Of a stretch of DNA of 7,512 nt, positions 1 through 4,594 are shown piece after piece. Position 1 is the stretch's first letter; every line of letters begins with the position of its first letter. The position numbers were made by a program, and so were the translations under genes. The notes under the pieces are model-generated. The model was not told the DNA's origin. It ran no database searches and saw only the letters and a list, made by a program, of their open reading frames with translations. The stretch lies in assembly GCA_038239305.1 (NCBI GenBank), contig JBBSEW010000095.1, positions 1 to 7,512 of the forward strand. The letters run 5' to 3'. This DNA comes from JALYUA01 sp038239305 (GTDB lineage Bacteria; Acidobacteriota; Thermoanaerobaculia; UBA5066; Gp7-AA6).

Positions 1-1365
1 GACGCCGCCGGTCGCACGACCCTCGTCTCCCCTCATCTAACGGCCGGCTCTCACCCGATCACGGCGTCGTACGCGGGCTCCTCGACTCTCGCGCCGAGCA
101 CGTCCGCGTCTTTCTCCCAGGTCGTTTCCGCGGGTGCGACGACGACGACGCTGAACGCGTCACCGAACCCGGTCGCCGCCGGATCGTCCGTCACTTTGAC
201 GGCGACGGTCGCCGCGGTCGCGCCGGCCACGGGGTTTCCGACGGGCCCGGTCACGGTAAGGGAAGGAGCCGCGGTCATTGGCACGGCCTCTCTCGACAGC
301 AGCGGCGTCGCGAGTCTCTCGACGGCGAACCTCACCGCCGGGACGCACGCGTTGACGGCGGCATATGCCGGCAGCGTGAACTTCGGCTCCAGCCTCTCGA
401 TGAGCCTCGACCTGACCGTCACGTCCGGCGCGGCGGTGGCGCCGGAGTCTCTCGCCGCCGACCCGGCAGCCTCCGGCAGCGCGAACGGGAACGGCGTATT
501 CGAGCCCGGTGAACAGGTCATCCTCGCGCCCACCTGGAAGAACCTGACGGGATCTTCTGTCGAGCTGTCTGCCACAGCCGCGGGATTCTCCGGGCCTTCC
601 GGGGCGACATACGCGCTCGCCGACGCCGCGGCCGCGTACGGCTCGATCCCGGCCGGAGGGACCGCGGGCTGCGAAGCGACCGGAAACTGCTACGCCGTGT
701 CGGTTTCGAATCCGCCGGCGCGGCCGCAGCTCCACTGGGACGCCTTCCTGGACGAAGCACCGGGCACGGGTGATCCGACGCATCGGTGGACCGTGCACGT
801 GGGACGCAGCTTTCACGACGTTTCTTCGACCCTCGGTTCCTATCGCTCCATCGAAACGCTGCTCCACGTGGGAATCAGCGCCGGCTGCGGAGGCGGAGCC
901 TATTGCCCCGACGCCTCCGTGACGCGCGCGCAGATGGCGGTTTTCCTCCTGATCGCGGAGCATTCCTCGGGCTACTCTCCTCCGCCGGCCTCCGGGACCC
1001 TCTTCGCCGATGTGCCCTCGAGCCAGCCGTTCGCCCGATGGATCGAGCGACTCGCGGCCGAGGGAATCACGACCGGCTGCGGAGGCGGGGACTACTGCCC
1101 GGATGCTCCGGTCACGCGCGCCCAGATGGCCGTTTTTCTTCTCGTGGCGGAGCACGGGTCGGCCTTCGTTCCGCCGCCGGCGAGCGGAATGTTTTCCGAC
1201 GTTCCCATCTCGAGCCCGTCCGCCCGTTGGGTCGAGCGGCTCGCGGCCGAGGGAATCACCGCGGGCTGCGGAGGGGGCCGCTTCTGCCCGTCGAGCAGCA
1301 ACACGCGAGCGCAGATGGCGGTCTTCCTGACCGCGACCTTCCATCTCTCCCTGAGCCCGCCGTGA
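1..1365 (+). CDS. Secreted Ig-like repeat protein with C-terminal SLH-like repeats, 5'-truncated
   Basis: The reading frame is open from base 1 to the TGA at 1363-1365, giving 454 visible residues; the start lies outside the window. The internal ATG at 196 falls inside an Ig-like domain and is not the true start. Residues 1-45 are the end of one bacterial Ig-like (Big_3-type) repeat, with the typical LTAGSHPITASYAGS ending. Residues 46-140 form a second repeat ending LTAGTHALTAAYAGS. Residues 141-265 form a beta-rich linker with a NGNGVFEPGEQV motif and a Cys pair. From residue 271 three SLH-like repeats follow. Big_3-type domains usually build extracellular stalks, and SLH repeats usually anchor proteins to the cell envelope, so a large surface protein is likely. 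No catalytic domain is visible; one could lie upstream. It is the only protein gene on this strand and is followed by a tRNA, with no sign of co-transcription with the minus-strand genes. Confidence 0.5.
   Translation, partial: DAAGRTTLVSPHLTAGSHPITASYAGSSTLAPSTSASFSQVVSAGATTTTLNASPNPVAAGSSVTLTATVAAVAPATGFPTGPVTVREGAAVIGTASLDSSGVASLSTANLTAGTHALTAAYAGSVNFGSSLSMSLDLTVTSGAAVAPESLAADPAASGSANGNGVFEPGEQVILAPTWKNLTGSSVELSATAAGFSGPSGATYALADAAAAYGSIPAGGTAGCEATGNCYAVSVSNPPARPQLHWDAFLDEAPGTGDPTHRWTVHVGRSFHDVSSTLGSYRSIETLLHVGISAGCGGGAYCPDASVTRAQMAVFLLIAEHSSGYSPPPASGTLFADVPSSQPFARWIERLAAEGITTGCGGGDYCPDAPVTRAQMAVFLLVAEHGSAFVPPPASGMFSDVPISSPSARWVERLAAEGITAGCGGGRFCPSSSNTRAQMAVFLTATFHLSLSPP
811..1350 (+). repeat. 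Three tandem SLH-like repeats (about 63-64 codons) with Cys pairs
   Basis: Three copies of a unit read F-x-DV...IExLxxxGIxxGCGGGxxCP...TRAQMAVFL. The GGC TGC codons of the GCGGG core begin at 883, 1075 and 1264, giving periods of 192 and 189 bp. DNA identity is high between copies two and three (compare about 1043-1083 with 1232-1272). Each unit has two cysteines five residues apart (C296/C302, C360/C366, C423/C429, counting residues from base 1). The canonical SLH motif lacks these cysteines. The repeats are part of the coding sequence. Confidence 0.5.
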
Positions 1366-1391
1366 ACGGGAGCCGTTTGGTGGGCGCCGGT

Positions 1392-1397
1392 TAGAAT
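1392..1397 (+). promoter_or_regulatory. Possible -10 box (TAGAAT) of the tRNA-Arg gene
   Basis: TAGAAT matches the sigma-70 -10 consensus at five of six positions and ends 10 bases before the first base of the mature tRNA. That fits a start point within a few bases of the tRNA. No convincing -35 element lies 16-18 bases upstream. A TTGGTG at 1377-1382 is too close, only 9 bases away. The site rests on the -10 box and its position alone. Confidence 0.5.
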
Positions 1398-1407
1398 CCG
1401 CTCGCGA

Positions 1408-1481
1408 GGGGCCGTAGCTCAGGTGGATAGAGCAAAAGTTTCCTAAACTTTAGGTCGGCGGTTCGAGTCCGCCCGGCCCCA
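1408..1481 (+). tRNA. tRNA-Arg, anticodon CCU
   Basis: A complete cloverleaf can be drawn. The acceptor stem GGGGCCG (1408-1414) pairs perfectly with CGGCCCC (1474-1480), with discriminator A at 1481. The D stem is GCTC/GAGC (1417-1420, 1430-1433). The anticodon stem AAAGT/ACTTT (1435-1439, 1447-1451) encloses loop TTCCTAA with anticodon CCT at 1442-1444. The T stem GGCGG/CCGCC (1457-1461, 1469-1473) encloses loop TTCGAGT. G15-C48 pairing is possible, and the D-loop GGATA places A at position 20, a known arginine identity element. The 3' CCA is not encoded (ACTT follows), so CCA-adding enzyme is needed. The tRNA reads AGG codons. Confidence 0.5.
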
Positions 1482-1690
1482 CTTCCGTTCCCGTCCGGAG
1501 CCGGACAGCCGGTCGACTGGGGACTCTTCGCTTCGATGAGAGTCGGGCCGGAAACGCGGAACCCGCCTTGGCGGAGGACAGCTGGTCTGGTCCGGCACCC
1601 GCAGGACGACCTTGTCTCCGCTCTGCCAAATTCGACTCGGATCGGCTGGACGACAAGGAAAGGCTCTGAAGAAAAATGGAGATTGCGAGA

Positions 1691-1725
1691 CGAGCGGGTC
1701 GCTGTCAGAGTCAGATGTCCGCTCG
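1691..1725. terminator. Candidate hairpin between converging transcripts
   Basis: CGAGCGG (1691-1697) and CCGCTCG (1719-1725) are perfect inverted repeats with a 21-base loop that can itself form a small CTG/CAG stem (1702-1704, 1712-1714). Read on the minus strand, the stem is followed about 14 bases later by TTTTT. On the plus strand it is followed by pyrimidine-rich DNA. It sits where both converging transcripts should end. The loop is long and the T tract is not adjacent, so this is not a textbook intrinsic terminator. Confidence 0.5.
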
Positions 1726-1759
1726 GTTCCCCTTTACCGTTTCCCGTTTCCCGCTTCCG
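1725..1759. repeat. Five contiguous 7-bp repeats, consensus GTTTCCC
   Basis: The stretch divides exactly into GGTTCCC, CTTTACC, GTTTCCC, GTTTCCC and GCTTCCG. It ends three bases before the stop codon of the minus-strand M15 gene. On the minus strand it reads as GGGAAAC-like units with several G runs, so a weak two-layer G-quadruplex in the 3' untranslated region is conceivable. Confidence 0.5.
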
Positions 1760-1762
1760 GCT

Positions 1763-2626
1763 CTACGCGCCCCAGCGGGCTCGCTTTCCGCGGGCGTCGA
1801 TGTGGACGAAGGGGCCGTGGGCCGAGGTGGCGGAATAGATGCCGATCCCGCCGGCCAGCTCGGGGTGGGCCTCTTCGACGACCTCGGCCGCATGCGCGAG
1901 GATCCGGGCGTCTGTGAGATCCACGCGCCCGTCGCCATTCAGGTCGTCCATCCGCCCGCGCCCCCGGTCGTCGGGATAGACGTCTGCCGCGTCGCCGTAC
2001 TGGTGCCGCGAGATCGCGGACCGGCCTCCCGCTCCGACGCCCGGCTCGTTGTAGTCGGGGGTGCGGAATCCGCTCATCACGAAGAGACCTCCGACCCGGT
2101 ATCCCTCGCGGTTCAATTCTTCGATGGTGAGCTCGAGCTTGTCGAGGAGGCGGGACTGGAGGACGACGTATTTCGGCCAGACATTCGCCTGGTTCTTGGT
2201 GAGGAACTGACCGAGAGCGAAGTGCTCGGAAACACGTGTCTCGCGGTTGCGGGGCGTGACCTCGATGAAGCCCGGCGGGTTGGCATAGGCGGCATCCACC
2301 GGCTCCCGGCGCTCGAAGGGCCAGGTCCCGATCCGGTAAGGTCCGATGCGCCCGCGAACCTTCGCCGAGAATGGCGTCAGGACGAACCAGTGCTTCGGTC
2401 CGCCAGCTCCCGCGGCGAGATCGAGCGCGTAGATGCCGGGCCGGTGCGCGGCCGCGGGCGCGCCCGCCGGACCGGGCCTCTCCCCCGGAAGGGTGAAGAT
2501 GGCGCGCAGCTTTCCCGAACGACCCCAGAGCGTCGCCAGCGGCGGGAAGGACGCGGGGTTCGCGGCGAGGCTGCCAAAAAGCAGAAAGAGAAGCCCCGTC
2601 GCCAGGAGGAGAGATCGTCTTTGCAC
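1763..2626 (-). CDS. Secreted M15 zinc peptidase (YcbK/MepK-like) with inserted EF-hand-type loop
   Basis: The protein has 287 residues. Residues 1-22 (MQRR, then a leucine-rich core ending SLAA) form a signal peptide, so it acts outside the cytoplasm. A poorly conserved region runs to about residue 125. The M15 (DUF882-like) domain fills the C-terminal half. SRHQYGDAAD (206-215) fits SxHxxGxAxD with zinc ligands H208 and D215, and FVHID supplies H275. Related enzymes cut peptide crosslinks or stem peptides in peptidoglycan; E. coli MepK cuts 3-3 and 4-3 crosslinks. Between the zinc motifs lies DLNGDGRVDLTD (228-239), a complete 12-residue calcium-loop pattern as in EF-hand or dockerin repeats. 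The start is GTG and places the signal peptide at the N terminus; there is no Shine-Dalgarno, but a promoter lies immediately upstream. It follows the L,D-transpeptidase gene by 153 bp, which supports a wall-remodelling role. Cleavage specificity is inferred. Confidence 0.5.
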   Translation of the reverse strand: MQRRSLLLATGLLFLLFGSLAANPASFPPLATLWGRSGKLRAIFTLPGERPGPAGAPAAAHRPGIYALDLAAGAGGPKHWFVLTPFSAKVRGRIGPYRIGTWPFERREPVDAAYANPPGFIEVTPRNRETRVSEHFALGQFLTKNQANVWPKYVVLQSRLLDKLELTIEELNREGYRVGGLFVMSGFRTPDYNEPGVGAGGRSAISRHQYGDAADVYPDDRGRGRMDDLNGDGRVDLTDARILAHAAEVVEEAHPELAGGIGIYSATSAHGPFVHIDARGKRARWGA

Positions 2627-2635
2627 GGTCCGAGG

Positions 2636-2664
2636 AGTGTACGGTTCGAGGACGATTCCGTCAA
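2636..2664 (-). promoter_or_regulatory. Sigma-70-like promoter of the M15 peptidase gene, near-leaderless
   Basis: On the minus strand TTGACG (2659-2664; five of six consensus bases) is followed by a 17-base spacer and TACACT (2636-2641; four of six). Only nine bases (CCTCGGACC) separate the -10 box from the GTG start. The expected start point about seven bases downstream (A at 2629) would leave a leader of about three bases, which fits the missing Shine-Dalgarno. Confidence 0.5.
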
Positions 2665-2686
2665 TCGAAGGGCGTTCGTCAGCCAG

Positions 2687-2728
2687 CTTTCCGATCTCCG
2701 GTTTCCGATCTCCGTATGCCGCTATCCG
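2687..2728. repeat. Six contiguous 7-bp repeats ending in CCG
   Basis: The run divides into CTTTCCG, ATCTCCG, GTTTCCG, ATCTCCG, TATGCCG and CTATCCG. Units 1-2 and 3-4 form an almost perfect 14-bp duplication (TTTCCGATCTCCG at 2688-2700 and 2702-2714). It lies in the 153-bp gap between the L,D-transpeptidase and M15 genes, upstream of the M15 promoter. It resembles the heptamer array at 1725-1759 on the other side of the M15 gene. Confidence 0.5.
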
Positions 2729-2749
2729 TTGTCAGGGATCATCGGAAAC
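2701..2749. repeat. Perfect 9-bp inverted repeat in the transpeptidase/M15 gap
   Basis: GTTTCCGAT (2701-2709) and ATCGGAAAC (2741-2749) are exact reverse complements separated by 31 bases. The left arm is part of the heptamer array. The RNA could fold into a long-loop hairpin. No T tract follows on either strand, so it is not a classical terminator. An RNA-processing site or a protein-binding site is possible. Confidence 0.5.
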
Positions 2750-2779
2750 GAAGAAAGGCCGGGAGCCTGGAGCTCCTCC

Positions 2780-3727
2780 TCAATAAATGATGACCTGGTC
2801 CCCGACCTTCGTCATGGACCAGAGCTGCGCGAGATCGGCGTCGGACACCCGGACACACCCGTGCGAAACGCTTCGGCCCAGCTGGTCGGCCGCCAGGGTG
2901 CCGTGAAGAGCGTAGCCCCCGCCGAGGTTCAGGCGGTACTTCCCGAGCACCTTGTCGAAACGCCGCTGCGGCACCGTGACGGGCGGGACTACGACGGACT
3001 TGCCGGCGCGGATGACCTCGCCGGCCGGAAGCTCCCGAGAGGTTCCGTCGGTCGCGACCTCGATCACCGTCCCGTTGCGGATCATGAGGACCTTGCGTTT
3101 CGGCTGGGCGCTCCCCGTCACTCCGACGGCCGACCACACGCCCCCGTCCTTCGCGAGATCTCCGGGGACCGGCTCGCCCGTGGCCGCGTCGACCGCCTGG
3201 CCGGGGTCGAGCCGCACGACTTTGCCGCCCTTCTTGCGCGCCTCCTCGACGAAATGCCAGTCGGGAGGCACCCACACCGGGTTCTCCTCCTTCGATCGAA
3301 TGCGGAATCGGCCGGTGGGCGTCTCGAAGACCGTCGTCTTCCCTTTTTCGATCAGGGTCGTGCCCTTCCCCGTCGACACGATCGCGGAATACACAGTCTT
3401 TCCGCCCTGCCGGACCCAGAGCCGGTTCTCCGCCGTCGACACGATGATCGTCTGATGGGTGTCCGCCGCCTCGTCGAGGCGCACCCGCGCCCGCTCGACC
3501 TTCGTGCGCAGCGCCGACACCGTTCCGGCACGCTCCCCCGCCGCCGACTTCAGGACATCGAACCGGGGGCCCATCCGTTCCGCGATCATCCGGTCCACGG
3601 CGCGCACACGGCCGAGCCGCCGCGCGTCGCGAACATTCTCGAGCTCGGCGATCGCGGAAACGGCGAGCGCGCCGATCGCGATCACGAAGAGTGCCCACGC
3701 GCCGAGAAACCCGATCCGGAACTTCAC
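2780..3727 (-). CDS. Membrane-anchored L,D-transpeptidase (YkuD domain), catalytic motif intact
   Basis: From the GTG at 3727 the protein has 315 residues. A TTG at 3733, overlapping the upstream stop codon as TTGA, is an equally possible start. Residues 5-27 form one hydrophobic segment (signal anchor). Residues 28-90 are charged and probably helical. The YkuD domain runs from about 92 to the C-terminal end. The signature is complete: H275 in ALHGT, and S288-H289-G290-C291-V292-R293 with the nucleophilic cysteine C291. The family uses this cysteine to form mDAP-mDAP (3-3) crosslinks or to attach proteins to peptidoglycan in the periplasm. About 104 residues separate the WVPPDW element from LGKYRLNLG, a stretch that is only about 20 residues in the neighbouring paralogue; it may be an inserted subdomain or lid. 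It directly follows the paralogue with no Shine-Dalgarno, so translational coupling is likely. It may pair functionally with the M15 gene downstream, as ldtD and mepK do in E. coli. Confidence 0.5.
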   Translation of the reverse strand: MKFRIGFLGAWALFVIAIGALAVSAIAELENVRDARRLGRVRAVDRMIAERMGPRFDVLKSAAGERAGTVSALRTKVERARVRLDEAADTHQTIIVSTAENRLWVRQGGKTVYSAIVSTGKGTTLIEKGKTTVFETPTGRFRIRSKEENPVWVPPDWHFVEEARKKGGKVVRLDPGQAVDAATGEPVPGDLAKDGGVWSAVGVTGSAQPKRKVLMIRNGTVIEVATDGTSRELPAGEVIRAGKSVVVPPVTVPQRRFDKVLGKYRLNLGGGYALHGTLAADQLGRSVSHGCVRVSDADLAQLWSMTKVGDQVIIY

Positions 3728-3729
3728 GG

Positions 3730-4539
3730 TCAAAAGACGTAGACCCGGGTGCGCGGCCCGACGCGCTTCCAGATCGCCGCCAGGTCGGACTCGGGCATTT
3801 GAAATGATCCGGGCTTCGGCCCCTTCAGCGGGCTCTCATCCGGCGGCGGCGAGTGGATGACCGCGTCATCCCCCAGGACGATGACGTAGCGGCCGAGACC
3901 GCTCTCGAATTCCGGCACCGAATCCGGGGGCTTGAGACCGTTCATCGCATACACCCACGGGGGCGGCGTCCAGTCGGCGTCCTCGAGCTTCTCGCGAATC
4001 GAATACGCGCCGGAAAGCGCCGGGAACGTCCATCGGCGCTCGCCGGCCACGATCGTGCGCGCCGGTCCGGGCTCGGCCGGGCCGTCACGGACGGTCTGGT
4101 TGCCGTATTGGAATCGAAATCGCTTTTGCGCCGAGTCGAGGACCAGGTAGAAATCCTCGCTCTTGAGGCTCTCCACGTATTGAAGACGCGTGTCGAGCTC
4201 CTTTCCGAGGATCTTCTCGTCCTGCTCGAGGTCCGCGAAATCGGCCCGCACCTTCTTGATCTCGAACGGCATCGCGGCGCTCTCCCGGACCGTCACCGCG
4301 AATCGCCGCTCGAGTGAGCTCCGGTGCCAGCCGGCGAAAACGGCCAGGAGGGCCGCGGCCCCGAGGGTCGTCGCGATCGTCCGGGGCGAAGGACGCGGCA
4401 ACTTCCGGGGTCGCCGGAAACTCTTCGTGATCCTGAGAAATCCCGTCTTCCGCGTGAAGATTCCGGACTGCTCGAAGGGGCTCACGCGGCGCGGCGGATC
4501 CGTCATCGCGAGAGGCCGATCCGGCGCTGAAACGCGCAT
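3730..4539 (-). CDS. L,D-transpeptidase-like pseudo-enzyme (catalytic Cys missing), membrane-anchored
   Basis: From the ATG at 4539 the protein has 269 residues; an ATG at 4506 (258 residues) is possible. The open frame extends further upstream only inside the regulator gene. It has a basic cytoplasmic N-terminal region, one membrane helix (about 55-71), a charged, probably coiled-coil stretch (about 80-125), and a YkuD-like domain to the end. The C-terminal part aligns with the neighbouring transpeptidase: LGRYVIVLGDDAVIHS against LGKYRLNLGGGYALHG, and MPESDLAAIWKRVG against VSDADLAQLWSMTKVG. In the catalytic motif SHGCVR is replaced by KPGSFQ, so the cysteine becomes S245 and the adjacent His and Arg are lost. 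The upstream histidine is kept (H229). No frameshift or stop is present, so this looks like a maintained non-catalytic paralogue rather than a decaying gene. A regulatory or scaffold role toward the next gene's enzyme is inference. It follows the regulator gene by 55 bp. Confidence 0.5.
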   Translation of the reverse strand: MRVSAPDRPLAMTDPPRRVSPFEQSGIFTRKTGFLRITKSFRRPRKLPRPSPRTIATTLGAAALLAVFAGWHRSSLERRFAVTVRESAAMPFEIKKVRADFADLEQDEKILGKELDTRLQYVESLKSEDFYLVLDSAQKRFRFQYGNQTVRDGPAEPGPARTIVAGERRWTFPALSGAYSIREKLEDADWTPPPWVYAMNGLKPPDSVPEFESGLGRYVIVLGDDAVIHSPPPDESPLKGPKPGSFQMPESDLAAIWKRVGPRTRVYVF

Positions 4540-4594
4540 GGCAATCCACACCGACACCCGCGGCCCGCCGCCTCGCTCACTCTGGCTCGAATCG

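Larger units (their letters stand above)
1482..1762. other. Gene-free zone between converging transcripts
   Basis: No open frame here looks like a real protein: candidates are short, arginine-rich or run into the tRNA or the opposing gene. The visible structure is as follows. A short hairpin GTCCG-GAGC-CGGAC sits just after the tRNA (1493-1505). CCGC-CTTG-GCGG lies at 1563-1574. A perfect 7-bp inverted repeat is at 1691-1725, and a heptamer array at 1725-1759. The zone must contain the 3' ends of the tRNA transcript and of the minus-strand operon. Confidence 0.5.

Noticed and set aside
160..1344. 394-codon minus-strand frame opposite the surface protein
   Set aside because: Arg/Gly-rich translation without motifs; the plus strand encodes clear Ig-like and SLH-like repeats.
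1408..1481. tRNA gene as an integration (att) site
   Set aside because: No integrase gene and no duplicated tRNA 3' end were seen in the window.
1450..1656. Minus-strand 68-codon frame ending GPGGLEPPT
   Set aside because: The ending is the well-known artefact of translating the antisense of a tRNA T-arm and acceptor stem.
1536..1838. 100-codon plus-strand frame after the tRNA
   Set aside because: It overlaps the end of the M15 gene on the other strand, has no ribosome binding site, and its composition looks like chance.
2762..2776. Hairpin GGAGC-CTGGA-GCTCC just after the transpeptidase stop, considered as a terminator
   Set aside because: The stem is only five base pairs and no clean T tract follows on the minus strand (CGGCCTTTCTT), so the call is too weak.
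1676..3742. 688-codon plus-strand open frame opposite the M15 and transpeptidase genes
   Set aside because: It runs through two well-supported minus-strand genes and their intergenic repeats, and its translation is low-complexity and rich in Arg, Asp and Glu.
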